A DNA stretch of 64,000 bases from Deltaproteobacteria bacterium HGW-Deltaproteobacteria-15 (GTDB lineage Bacteria; Desulfobacterota; DSM-4660; Desulfatiglandales; HGW-15), in assembly GCA_002840535.1 (NCBI GenBank), contig PHBH01000015.1, forward strand, positions 1 to 64,000. The letters run 5' to 3'. Positions 38,752 to 47,506 of the stretch are shown one piece after another (position 1 is the first letter of the stretch; every line of letters starts with the position of its first letter). Position numbers and translations under genes: made by a program. The notes below the pieces were generated by a model, which did no database searches, was not told the DNA's origin, and saw only the letters and a program-made list of their open reading frames with translations.

Positions 38752-41016
38752 ATGGCATTCATTGGACGACGGTTGAAGAGTTTTTTTTCCATTCGCTCCG
38801 CCTCGATCACCATAACCCTCACCCTGCTTGTGCTCGTCCTGTTCCTCATAGGTGTCCCCATCCTGGATATGGTCGAGCTCAAAACCTATGATCTCCGTTT
38901 TCTTTCCAGGGGAGTAGTGAAGCCTTCGCCGGACGTGGTGATTGCCGTCATCGACGAAAAAAGTCTGGACATGGAAGGACGCTGGCCATGGCCGAGATCA
39001 AAGGTGGCCAAGCTCATCGATGTCCTCTCGGAAGAGGGCGCCAAGGTCATCAGCATGGATATCACGTTTTCCGAACCCGATGAGAACACAAACCTGAAAT
39101 TTCTTGACCACTTCGACCAGAAGATCCGGACTCTGAAGATCGTCGACGATCAGGTAAGATCTTTCGTGACCGAAAGCAGACGAAACGCAGACAACGACCT
39201 GATTCTTTCCAATGCCATAAGGAATTCCAGATCAGGGGTCGTCCTGGGCTATTTCTTCCATATGTCAGAGGCCAGCCTGAATTACAGGATAGAAGAGAAG
39301 CAGATCCAATCACAACTGAGACGAGTGGCCAAATCCAAATATCCCCTTGTGATCTACAAGGACAAGACTTTGTTGGCCGAACCGTTTATTCCCGCCTATG
39401 CACCGGAGGGGAACCTTGAAATCCTGAGTGATGCCGCGCCGGCCTCCGGATATTTCAACATGCTGCCCGATCCGGATGGCATTGTCCGGTGGATGCCTCT
39501 GATCATCAGATGCGGTGAGGAGATATTCGCGCCCCTTTCGGTTCAGACCCTCTGGAATTTTCTGGATAGACCTCAGCTCATGGTCAGGGTCGCCGCATAC
39601 GGGGTGGAGGGCATCCGGATGGGGAACCTGTTCCTGCCCACGGATGAGAACGGGCAGATGCTCATCAACTACCTGGGGCCGGGAAAGAGTTTCCCTCACT
39701 ACTCCATCACGGACATCCTCTCCAGGAAAACCCCTCCCGGCAGCTTCAAGGACAAAATCGTCCTGGTCGGCGCCACGGCCGTCGGTATCTATGACCTGAG
39801 AAACACCCCCTTCTCCCCTGTTTTTCCGGGTGTTGAAATCCATGCCACGGTCATCGACAACATCTTGAACGAACAGTTCATCCACAAGCCCAAATGGACC
39901 AGGATTTATGATTGCCTGACCATCCTCATTCTCGGCTTCTTCATCGGTGCCGTAGTGACGCGGGTCGATGCGGTGAAGGGGCTGCTCTTCGCCCTGATCC
40001 TCTTCACTGCCCACGTTCTTCTAAGCCAGTGGCTCTTCACGCATTACAGGATCTGGGTCAGCATGGTCTATCCGCTGGTGGCAGGGGTGCTGGTTTACAC
40101 CTGCCTGACGATTTACCGGTATGTCACCGAGGAAAGAGAACGCAAGAAGATCCGAGGCGCTTTCAGCTATTATGTTTCCAGCTCGGTGGTGAGCGAGATG
40201 CTCAAGAATCCGGACAAGCTGAAGCTGGGAGGGGATAAGAAGGATCTTTCCGTGCTTTTCTCCGATATCCGGGGATTCACCACCATTTCCGAAGGGTTGA
40301 CACCCGAGGAGCTCGTTCACCTCCTCAATGAATATCTTACCGCAATGACGAACGTGGTTTTCAAATACGACGGAACCCTGGATAAATACATGGGAGATGC
40401 CGTAATGGCCTTCTATGGCGCTCCGCTGGATCAGGCCGATCATCCATTCAGGGCCTGCCGTTCCGCACTGGACATGATGGAGGAGCTCAGGAAGCTGAAC
40501 GAGAAGTGGATTCGCGAAGGCAAACCGCCCCTCGACATCGGCATTGGGATCAATACCGGAATGATGATGGTGGGGAACATGGGCTCGGATCAAAGATTCG
40601 ACTACACCGTCATGGGGGATGCGGTCAACCTCGGATCGCGGCTGGAGGGGGCCAACAAGAATTACCAGACTAACATTCTGATCAGCGAATCCACCTATGA
40701 ACGGGTAAAAAACTCCTTTGTCTGTATGGAACTGGACAGTGTCCGCGTGAAGGGGAAGTTGAAGCCTGTTAAAATCTTTCAGCTCATGGGAGAGGATGTC
40801 CCGCGAAACCGCAGGGAAGCCATCGAACGCTTCAACAAAGGGTTGTCTCTCTATTTACAGCAAAGATGGGATGAGGCCTTGGAAGCGTTCCGTGCTGCAA
40901 CGGAAATCGATCGGGATCTTTCTGCGGGCAACATTTACATGGAACGTTGTGTAAAACTCAAGGCAAACCCGCCCGGATCCGACTGGGACGGCGTCTTTGT
41001 CATGAAGACCAAATAA
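38752..41016 (+). CDS. CHASE2-domain class III adenylate/guanylate cyclase
   Basis: 754 residues. An N-terminal membrane helix (ITITLTLLVLVLFLIGVPIL), a large extracytoplasmic CHASE2 sensor (about 45-370, with FLSRGVVKPSPDVVIAVID), three membrane helices (about 385-455), then a class III cyclase catalytic domain. The metal-binding aspartates are in LFSDIRGFT (about 502) and GDAVMAFYG (about 548), and the MGDAVNLGSRLEGA segment (about 620) carries transition-state residues. The C-terminus resembles a TPR pair. It should make cAMP (or cGMP) in response to an unknown periplasmic signal. It is monocistronic, and no cAMP receptor is in the window. Confidence 0.93.
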   Translation: MAFIGRRLKSFFSIRSASITITLTLLVLVLFLIGVPILDMVELKTYDLRFLSRGVVKPSPDVVIAVIDEKSLDMEGRWPWPRSKVAKLIDVLSEEGAKVISMDITFSEPDENTNLKFLDHFDQKIRTLKIVDDQVRSFVTESRRNADNDLILSNAIRNSRSGVVLGYFFHMSEASLNYRIEEKQIQSQLRRVAKSKYPLVIYKDKTLLAEPFIPAYAPEGNLEILSDAAPASGYFNMLPDPDGIVRWMPLIIRCGEEIFAPLSVQTLWNFLDRPQLMVRVAAYGVEGIRMGNLFLPTDENGQMLINYLGPGKSFPHYSITDILSRKTPPGSFKDKIVLVGATAVGIYDLRNTPFSPVFPGVEIHATVIDNILNEQFIHKPKWTRIYDCLTILILGFFIGAVVTRVDAVKGLLFALILFTAHVLLSQWLFTHYRIWVSMVYPLVAGVLVYTCLTIYRYVTEERERKKIRGAFSYYVSSSVVSEMLKNPDKLKLGGDKKDLSVLFSDIRGFTTISEGLTPEELVHLLNEYLTAMTNVVFKYDGTLDKYMGDAVMAFYGAPLDQADHPFRACRSALDMMEELRKLNEKWIREGKPPLDIGIGINTGMMMVGNMGSDQRFDYTVMGDAVNLGSRLEGANKNYQTNILISESTYERVKNSFVCMELDSVRVKGKLKPVKIFQLMGEDVPRNRREAIERFNKGLSLYLQQRWDEALEAFRAATEIDRDLSAGNIYMERCVKLKANPPGSDWDGVFVMKTK

Positions 41017-41019
41017 GAA

Positions 41020-41111
41020 TGGAATAATGGAATACTGGAATATTGGAATAATGGTTGAGTTCTCTGCTTTGACCCATCATTCCATCACCCCATTATTCCA
41101 CCATTCCATTC
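41020..41111. repeat. Inverted pair of 8-bp arrays between convergent genes
   Basis: The left side has TGGAATAA, TGGAATAC, TGGAATAT, TGGAATAA (41020-41051). The right side ends in complementary CATTATTCCACCATTCCATT. The whole folds as a long imperfect hairpin between the 3' ends of the cyclase and YdcF genes. Confidence 0.85.
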
Positions 41112-41118
41112 TTTCTGC

Positions 41119-41829
41119 CTATCTCAGCTCCTTCAGATAGTAGTACACCAGCTTTTCGTACTCCAGGATGACCTCCCGAATGTACTTCCTGTGCTTCCAC
41201 CACTCTTCGGCGCTGAAGTTCGAATAACGGGTGGGAACCACTTGAATACGGATGTCTCTCTCTTCCATTACTTTGGTGAATGTAAGATGGGTCCGCCGTG
41301 TGTGGGTAGGAGATGTAATCAGGATGATGGAGCGGTATTTCTCTTTCTCAATCAGATCCCGAACCATATCCGCTTCACCCTTGGTGCTGCCGCTTGGATG
41401 TTCGCCGATCAGAATGGCGGATCCGGGCACACCCAATTCCTGAAGAAGCGTCACCATGAGGTCAATTGCGCGGGGATACTCTATTCCCTTGGCTTCCAAC
41501 AGATGGAGACCGTCGGGCGGTTCTTCCGGGGCAACGAATATCCGGGGTGCAAGTCCTTTGTGGTAGATATCTGCCGTTGCCAGCCCTCTTTCGATGTTTG
41601 CTCCGGCAAGGCAAACGAGAAGGTCCGATTTTGAGACATCGTGTTCTATCACCAGAAATTTTCCAATAGCGGTGAGGATCTGGACATGGAAGGCGGCGAC
41701 AAGGATGTAAGCCAGAATCACCCCCAAAAGAACCGGCTTCAGGAATCGACCTCTGGGGCTTCTCTTCTCCGGTTCGGGCATTCCGGTATCAGGAAGGGTG
41801 ACGTCTTTATTCAGGAACTTTTCCCACAT
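41119..41829 (-). CDS. YdcF/ElyC-family (DUF218) membrane-anchored protein
   Basis: 236 residues. One membrane helix near residues 30-52 (FLKPVLLGVILAYILVAAF) precedes a DUF218 domain with the family pattern: LLVCLAGANIERGLATADIY, a central GEHPSGSTKGEADMVRDL and IILITSPTHTRRTHLTF. The family includes ElyC/SanA-like proteins linked to envelope maintenance; the reaction is unknown. It is followed 50 bp upstream by the TPR gene on the same strand. Confidence 0.85.
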   Translation of the reverse strand: MWEKFLNKDVTLPDTGMPEPEKRSPRGRFLKPVLLGVILAYILVAAFHVQILTAIGKFLVIEHDVSKSDLLVCLAGANIERGLATADIYHKGLAPRIFVAPEEPPDGLHLLEAKGIEYPRAIDLMVTLLQELGVPGSAILIGEHPSGSTKGEADMVRDLIEKEKYRSIILITSPTHTRRTHLTFTKVMEERDIRIQVVPTRYSNFSAEEWWKHRKYIREVILEYEKLVYYYLKELR

Positions 41830-41878
41830 GTCTTCTTGTCCCTTCGGTTAGACTTTTCCGGTTAGAGATGCTTTGTAT

Positions 41879-42934
41879 TTATCCTTCGTCGTCCTTGTGA
41901 AGCGGTCCTCCCTCCTCACTCGGCTCTCTCGGTCCGGCCCCTTGCGCCATCTCTTTTGCGATCTCTCGCATTTTCTTCAATTCGGCGGCTATCCTGGGTT
42001 CTCCGGGTTCCTTTTGAGATGCAAAGGCGAGCATCCTGATCGCCTCGTCCACTTCGTTTTTCCCGGCCAGGACCTTGGCCATTCCCAGGTATGCGTAGCG
42101 GTCGAACCCGAGATCAATGGCCCGTCTGTAATGTTGCTCCGCGGCCGTTAAATCGCCGAGGCTCAGGCAGGCGTCTCCCATTCTGGTCAAGGCGATTCGA
42201 GGCTCCATTCCGCAGAGAATCGCCTTTTCCCACGATTGAAGGCCCGCGTGGTGCTCTCCCAGTCCTCTCAGGCAATCGGCCCTGCCGTGCCATGCAAAAG
42301 GATCATCGGGATTCCTCTCCAGGATCCTCTCGTAGTACTCCAGTGCAGTCCTGTACTCCTTTTTCCTGCGAAGCACTTTCGCGGCAGAGGACAAGGGCCT
42401 GCATGGATCCGCAGACCCGCCTATCGCCTTTTCATAGTATGCCAGCGCCTCATCGTAATCCCCTTCGGCTTCAAAGACCTCGCCCAACCCCATCAACGCA
42501 TACGGATCCCGGGGATTCTTTTCCATGGCCTTGCGATAGTATCTCCTGGCCCCTTCGAACTCCCTTTTTCTTCTCAGCCCATCGGCAACCCTTGTCATAA
42601 CCTGGTAATCATCAGGATAAAAGGACAGATACCGCAGCCATAGATCCAAGGCCCTTTTCAGGTTTTTGAGCCCTCGGCAGGCATCGCCCGCCCCTACCAG
42701 GGCGAACTTGTTCTTCCTGTCATACTGGATGGCCCGCTCGTAATAGGCAAGCGCCTCGCCGAATCGTCTGGTCTTCAGGCTGACATCTCCGAGGCCGACA
42801 AGACTGTAGACATCCCGAGGTTCGATCTGAAGGGCTGCTTGGTATTTCTTCTCGGATTCGCCATACCGCCGCTCCCGCATCAGTCTTCTTCCCTCTTTTG
42901 ATAATTCGATGGCCTCGCTCTTTTTGTTCATCAT
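41879..42934 (-). CDS. Tetratricopeptide-repeat protein
   Basis: 351 residues made almost entirely of eight to nine TPR units (for example AYYERAIQYDRKNKFALVG and RYYRKAMEKNPRDPYALMG) with a short acidic tail. No signal peptide or membrane helix, so probably a cytoplasmic scaffold. The double ATG start lies behind a GGAGG; the second ATG is spaced better. Possibly co-transcribed with the YdcF-family gene downstream. Confidence 0.88.
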   Translation of the reverse strand: MMNKKSEAIELSKEGRRLMRERRYGESEKKYQAALQIEPRDVYSLVGLGDVSLKTRRFGEALAYYERAIQYDRKNKFALVGAGDACRGLKNLKRALDLWLRYLSFYPDDYQVMTRVADGLRRKREFEGARRYYRKAMEKNPRDPYALMGLGEVFEAEGDYDEALAYYEKAIGGSADPCRPLSSAAKVLRRKKEYRTALEYYERILERNPDDPFAWHGRADCLRGLGEHHAGLQSWEKAILCGMEPRIALTRMGDACLSLGDLTAAEQHYRRAIDLGFDRYAYLGMAKVLAGKNEVDEAIRMLAFASQKEPGEPRIAAELKKMREIAKEMAQGAGPREPSEEGGPLHKDDEG

Positions 42935-43138
42935 GGATCCTCCGAAAAGACACCATCTCTGACTTGCTTTGCAAAAGATTCTTCCTGTAAGATTTCAGCT
43001 GTGGGAACCGTAGCGTTGATGAAAATGCATGAGCTTTTCCGGTACATCTCGTCCCTGAAAAAGGGTTGCCCCGGTGGCAGACCCCTGCTCCATTTTCCAG
43101 GAGCTAAAGTGTTACGTAAAGAGTAAACTCAGGTCAAC

Positions 43139-43285
43139 ATGAAAGTAAACTGCAATGATCACGGCAAGACCATGGAGCTGTTGGCCCTGCGTGTAAAACT
43201 GGAGAAGGGCATCTCCGACCCTGTCGAACTCAGTGAGGTGAAGGAGCGCATCGAAATCCTGGAGAAAGAACTGGGGCTTAATTGA
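43139..43285 (+). CDS. Conserved-looking 48-residue protein of unknown function
   Basis: A short frame reading MKVNCNDHGKTMELLALRVK and then a helical, heptad-rich tail with VELSEVKERIEILEKELGL. The codon use is regular and the charge pattern is that of a real helical protein, not a random frame. No strong ribosome site precedes it (CAGGTCAAC only). It stands alone in the 395-bp gap between the TPR and dtd genes, preceded by the repeat word AGCTAAAGTGTTAC. Confidence 0.55.
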   Translation: MKVNCNDHGKTMELLALRVKLEKGISDPVELSEVKERIEILEKELGLN

Positions 43286-43329
43286 CGATGAGGCCCTCCC
43301 CCATCTTCTGAGAGCTGGAGTCTTGCATC

Positions 43330-43779
43330 TCAGAAACTCTTGTCGCTGTCCAGGAGAAGGGTCACAGGCCCGTCATTCACCAGATGCACCTCCATCATCT
43401 CCTGGAATCTGCCGGTAGACACGGAAAGACCTTCCGCCCGCAGGGCTCCGACAAAATGTTCATACAGCTCTCTGGCTTTTTCAGGACGGGCGGCTCGTGT
43501 AAATGATGGCCTCCGGCCCTTGATGCAGTCTCCCCACAGCGTGAACTGAGATACCACCAGGACCGCACCCCCTGTATCGGAAACGGAGCGGTTCATGAGA
43601 TCCTTTTCATCCGAGAATATGCGGAGGTGGGCGATCTTACGAGCAAGATACTCGGAGTCTTGTTGCACGTCTCCCTCCCCCACGCCCAAAAAAACCAGAA
43701 GACCTCCGCCTATCTCTCCGACTGTGGCCCCGCTGATTTCGACCCTGGCCTCCTTCACCCTCTGCACCACTGCTCTCAT
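43330..43779 (-). CDS. dtd: D-aminoacyl-tRNA deacylase
   Basis: 149 residues. The two active-site signatures are present: [20 protein letters not shown] (about 78-97) and VNDGPVT near residue 138. Dtd hydrolyses D-amino acids and misloaded glycine from tRNA. It runs divergently from the radical SAM gene beyond. Confidence 0.97.
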   Translation of the reverse strand: MRAVVQRVKEARVEISGATVGEIGGGLLVFLGVGEGDVQQDSEYLARKIAHLRIFSDEKDLMNRSVSDTGGAVLVVSQFTLWGDCIKGRRPSFTRAARPEKARELYEHFVGALRAEGLSVSTGRFQEMMEVHLVNDGPVTLLLDSDKSF

Positions 43780-43865
43780 GCAAGACCCCTATGGACGATG
43801 AATAACGAACGGAACGAATGAATGAATATTGAAGTCGATTGATTTCAGATGGTACATTGGAGATT

Positions 43866-45215
43866 ATGCCCCAACTGATTCTCGTCAATCCCTGGATCCA
43901 TGATTTTGCCGCTTTTGATCTCTGGTCCAAACCCCTGGGCCTGCTCTATCTTGCAAGTCATCTGCGGCAGGCCGGGTTCAAGATCCATCTGATCGATTGC
44001 CTTGGTATCCGTGATGCTGGCACGGCAGATCAGGACTCCGGCCGAAGGCCGATCAGGCGCCTTTATGGGACCGGGAAATTCCCGAGGCATAAAACATCGA
44101 GGCCTCTGCCTCTCAAGCATATCCCAAGAGCTTATAGCCGATACGGAATTTCTCTTCAATCGTATGTGGAGGAGATTAGAAAAGTCCGTGAGCCGGCTGC
44201 ACTTCTGGTTACCTGCATGATGACCTACTGGTACCCGGGAGTGCAGGAGGTCATCCGGATTTTCAAAGAAATCCATCCCGGTGTGCCGGTGATCCTGGGC
44301 GGCACCTACGCTCGGCTCTGCCCTGACCACGCGCTTCGAAACGCAGGGGCGGATCATGTCGTATTGAACGATGGAATGGAGGCGGTGAGGAACGTTATCG
44401 AAATTCTCCTGGAGCGTGGTATTGAGGCCGAACCGCGGTCGGAGATTTCGGAAGTGAGGCCTTACCCCGCGTTCGACCTTCTGCCGGGGATGGAATACAT
44501 CCCCATACTCACATCCACCGGATGCCCGTACAGGTGCGCCTATTGCGCAAGCCGCTTTCTTTACCCCCGCACGGAGAGGCGGGATCCCCTGGATGTTCTG
44601 CAGGAAATCCTTTTCTGGAATCGGGAATACGGCATCAGCGACTTTGCGTTCTATGACGACGCACTGCTCACAGGGGCGGATTCTCACGCCGCTGTTTTCC
44701 TTGAGGAGATTGCGCGAAGAAACCTGGACATCCGGTTTCATACCCCCAATGCGCTCCACGTGCGGGAGATCCGGCCGGAGATTGCAGGACTTCTCTTTCG
44801 CGCCGGGTTCCGAACCATCCGCCTCGGGCTGGAGACATCCGACATCCTCCTGCACCACAGGATGGGGGACAAGGTTTCAGAAGGGGAGTTTGAAAGGGCG
44901 GTGGAAAACCTGAGGTCTGCGGGTTTCCGCAAGAAAGACATCGGGGCATACATTCTCATGGGCATGCCGGGCCAGACGGTGGAGTCGGTGAGGGAAACCG
45001 TTCTCTTTTCCGATAGGGTCGGGGCCATGCCCTACCTTGCCGAATACTCGCCCATGCCGCACACGGCTCTATGGGAAGAAGCAATAGCCGCTTCCGAATA
45101 TGACCTGGCTTCAGAGCCTCTTTATCACAACAACACCCTTCTCCCATGCTGGGACGAACTTCGGAAGGCCGAAGTGCCTGAACTGAGGGAGTTGGTTCGA
45201 AGAATCAGACGCTGA
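43866..45215 (+). CDS. B12-binding-domain radical SAM protein
   Basis: 449 residues. The N-terminal part (about 1-150) resembles a cobalamin-binding Rossmann domain (QLILVNPW, LGLLYLASHLRQAGF, PVILGGTYARL). The radical SAM cluster motif is STGCPYRCAYC (CX3CX2C, about 217-227), followed by the TIM-barrel core with FYDDALLTG and a helical tail. The B12 histidine motif DxHxxG is not seen, so cofactor binding is uncertain. The ATG at 43866 with GGAG six bases upstream is preferred over an in-frame TTG nine codons earlier. Substrate unknown; no operon partner. Confidence 0.85.
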   Translation: MPQLILVNPWIHDFAAFDLWSKPLGLLYLASHLRQAGFKIHLIDCLGIRDAGTADQDSGRRPIRRLYGTGKFPRHKTSRPLPLKHIPRAYSRYGISLQSYVEEIRKVREPAALLVTCMMTYWYPGVQEVIRIFKEIHPGVPVILGGTYARLCPDHALRNAGADHVVLNDGMEAVRNVIEILLERGIEAEPRSEISEVRPYPAFDLLPGMEYIPILTSTGCPYRCAYCASRFLYPRTERRDPLDVLQEILFWNREYGISDFAFYDDALLTGADSHAAVFLEEIARRNLDIRFHTPNALHVREIRPEIAGLLFRAGFRTIRLGLETSDILLHHRMGDKVSEGEFERAVENLRSAGFRKKDIGAYILMGMPGQTVESVRETVLFSDRVGAMPYLAEYSPMPHTALWEEAIAASEYDLASEPLYHNNTLLPCWDELRKAEVPELRELVRRIRR

Positions 45216-45330
45216 CTGAATCGTTGGTAAACAGTGAGATTCGGCCCCGGAGTCGCCGAAACGACCATGGGTCTCGACCGTGGCCGACAGCATTGCAGGA
45301 GGTTTCGGGAAAGTGACGCGACCGCCCGGG

Positions 45331-45351
45331 GGTTCAGTGTTCAGAGTTCAG
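45331..45351. repeat. Three-unit 7-bp array
   Basis: Units GGTTCAG, TGTTCAG, AGTTCAG, between convergent genes. The complementary TGAACNN form occurs at 5601-5621. Confidence 0.7.
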
Positions 45352-45393
45352 GAGAAAGCAGCCGAGCCACTGGTTTGAAGAATGGTCCTTGTG

Positions 45394-46143
45394 TCAGCAC
45401 CGGTTAATCAGGCTCGCTGCGTATGCGGCTCCGAATCCGTTATCGATGTTGACCACTGTCACGCCGGAGGCGCAGGAGTTGAGCATCCCCAGGAGCGCGG
45501 CCACACCTTGAAAGCTCGCCCCATACCCGATGCTGGTGGGAACCGCAACGACCGGCTTGTCCACGAGACCTCCGACAACGCTCGGAAGGGCGCCCTCCAT
45601 TCCGGCCACAACAATGATGACCGTCGCCCTCGTGAGCTGATCCATGTGTCTCAGCACACGGTGAAGCCCGCAAACCCCCAGGTCATACACGGTCTCCACC
45701 TCGTTTCCGAGAAATCGTCCGGTCACGGCGGCTTCCTCGGCAACCGGGATGTCCGAAGTGCCCGCGCTGATGACGAGAATGGTCCCCCTGCCGTTTTTCG
45801 GGACCGGGTGGTTCATTACCGTAAGAATCCTCGCCTTCTCATGAATCACGGACTGGGGGTATTTCTCCCTGATTCCTTCGGACTTCTCCGGTGAAAGGCG
45901 GGTGATCATAATATTTTCCTTCTGGGCGTGCATGCTTCCCATGATCGCCAAAATCTGGGAAAGATCCTTCCCTTCCCCGAATATGATCTCCGGTGCGCCC
46001 CGGCGGATGGATCTATGGTGATCTACGCATGCCAGGCCGATATCTTCAAAAGGGAGCGTCCTCAGTTTCCGCATTGCATCCTCCACCCGGACATCCCCTG
46101 TTCTTACATCCTCCAGCAGTTTTTTCAAAAGCTCAGGGTCCAA
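45394..46143 (-). CDS. larB: Nickel-pincer cofactor biosynthesis protein LarB
   Basis: 249 residues. A PurE/AIR-carboxylase-like domain with TILVISAGTSDIPVAEEAA, VYDLGVCGLHRVL and AGMEGALPSVVGGLV, all standard for LarB, which carboxylates and hydrolyses nicotinic acid adenine dinucleotide in the first step of pincer cofactor synthesis. It starts at a TTG six bases after GGAG. The other enzymes, larC and larE, are not in this window, so they must lie elsewhere if the pathway works. Confidence 0.92.
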   Translation of the reverse strand: MDPELLKKLLEDVRTGDVRVEDAMRKLRTLPFEDIGLACVDHHRSIRRGAPEIIFGEGKDLSQILAIMGSMHAQKENIMITRLSPEKSEGIREKYPQSVIHEKARILTVMNHPVPKNGRGTILVISAGTSDIPVAEEAAVTGRFLGNEVETVYDLGVCGLHRVLRHMDQLTRATVIIVVAGMEGALPSVVGGLVDKPVVAVPTSIGYGASFQGVAALLGMLNSCASGVTVVNIDNGFGAAYAASLINRC

Positions 46144-46270
46144 AACCGTCTCCTATTCTGAGGCGGAGATCGCCCGCCACATGGATTTGCAGAAAATATT
46201 GGATACGCCGTTCATGGTGAGGCCTGGTTCTGAGGTATCGAAGGGGTATCGAATTGTAAGCAATTCGGTT

Positions 46271-46636
46271 TTACTGAAGAAGATGTTCCTGCTCCAGAAA
46301 TGTCATTGCCCTCTGGCCGATGGTCGTGATCAGGCTTATGGCCCTGGCAAGATGAATGGTCGCCTCCTGGGCCACACCCGAATCCGCCAGGACGGCCGAC
46401 CGCTCAAGAAGACTTTCGATTCCATCCCAGTCCCAGTCCTTGTGAGTCGCAATCGTCCTGGCGAGAAGGACCTCCTGCGACGCGATCCCCAGAAGGATCC
46501 TGATCACCTTTTCACCCCCTGTCCTCTCTTCGGGGCGCAGGCCGGAAACCACCTCCAAGGCCTGTGTGATGACGATGACCGCGCTCTTGATCTTTTCACT
46601 CTGCACCAGGGCCAAAATGGCCTCTCCTGTCTTCAT
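46271..46636 (-). CDS. Hypothetical helical protein next to CBS gene
   Basis: 121 residues, predicted all-helical, beginning MKTGEAILALVQSEKIKSAV and containing RILLGIASQEVLLARTIATH. No family recognised. The start at 46636 is 2 bp after the CBS gene stop with AAGG seven bases upstream, so the two are co-transcribed and probably act together, for example as a small regulatory partner of the CBS protein. Confidence 0.65.
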   Translation of the reverse strand: MKTGEAILALVQSEKIKSAVIVITQALEVVSGLRPEERTGGEKVIRILLGIASQEVLLARTIATHKDWDWDGIESLLERSAVLADSGVAQEATIHLARAISLITTIGQRAMTFLEQEHLLQ

Positions 46637-46638
46637 TC

Positions 46639-47193
46639 CTACACCTTGCATGACTTCATTGCGTCCGTGACCTGAGTGAATACATCCGTAAGCCGAAGAA
46701 TACCGACGATATTCTTGCCGCTTGTGACCAGCAGCGATTGGTGGCGGCCCATGATGAGTTGATGGATGGCCTCATCCAGCGTGGCATCCTCGTTTACGTA
46801 TTCTCCCTTGGTAGGAGTGTACATGATCGTCTTGACCTTGATCTGGTATGCCTTCCTGCAGATATCCTCCAGAGGCATCTGCCAGAGATCGTATTTTTCC
46901 ATCATGGACTTGAGCAGTTCCTGGCTGAAGCCGCTGTGCGAAATGGCGCCCACATCTCCCATCTTGACATAGCCGCTCTCCAGGCTGCGAATCACGTCCA
47001 TCTGGCTCAGTTTTCCGACGATCTTCTCGTGTTCGTCATAGACAAGGATCGCCCGGTGTTTGTAACGATCCTGCCGAAAACTTTTCTGAGCCTGCTCCAA
47101 GGCAACGACAGCTTCAAAAAGGGTCGCTTCCTTGGACACGGTGGCGTATTCAGCCAGGGGAACCATGATGTCCTTGACCAGCTTATTTTTCAT
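46639..47193 (-). CDS. CBS-pair domain protein
   Basis: 184 residues made of two CBS motifs: the first with MVPLAEYATVSKEATLFEAV and HRAILVYDEHEKIVGKLSQM, the second with NEDATLDEAIHQLIMGRHQS and VGILRLTDVF. CBS pairs bind adenine nucleotides and act as energy sensors; the output partner here is unknown. AGGAGG eight bases before the ATG at 47193 fixes the start; the frame is open 71 codons upstream through noncoding DNA. Confidence 0.9.
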   Translation of the reverse strand: MKNKLVKDIMVPLAEYATVSKEATLFEAVVALEQAQKSFRQDRYKHRAILVYDEHEKIVGKLSQMDVIRSLESGYVKMGDVGAISHSGFSQELLKSMMEKYDLWQMPLEDICRKAYQIKVKTIMYTPTKGEYVNEDATLDEAIHQLIMGRHQSLLVTSGKNIVGILRLTDVFTQVTDAMKSCKV

Positions 47194-47495
47194 GGGGTGT
47201 CCTCCTGCGATGAGTTCCAATGCCTGAAGGATGTATTCACTCCGGCACTTCAATATATGAGGCAACCCATAGGGTGTCAAGCGATGCCGCGGGATAAGGA
47301 TACAATCATGGGTAAGCAAGATCACCAAGCTCAAGCCCATGGGAGGGTGTTGATCTCCGCCCTGGTCTCGGCCGGTGTCTTTCTCTTCCTCAGGATGTTT
47401 TACCAATGAAGAAGTGAGCAGTAAGGAGTAAGCAGTGAGCAGTTTTTTCCTGACTTCTGACCTCTGACCTCTGACTTCTGGCCTCTGACTCCCGG
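47194..47495. other. 302-bp gap upstream of the CBS gene
   Basis: No gene seen. The half nearest the aminopeptidase stop is filled by two 7-bp arrays (47414-47441 and 47451-47506). Confidence 0.6.
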
Positions 47496-47506
47496 CTACT
47501 GACTCC
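47414..47506. repeat. Two adjacent 7-bp tandem arrays
   Basis: GTGAGCA, GTAAGGA, GTAAGCA, GTGAGCA at 47414-47441 (complement of the CTGCTTA family at 12847), then eight heptads of TGACTTC/TGACCTC type at 47451-47506. The second array runs 11 bp into the aminopeptidase gene and forms its last codons. Confidence 0.85.
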
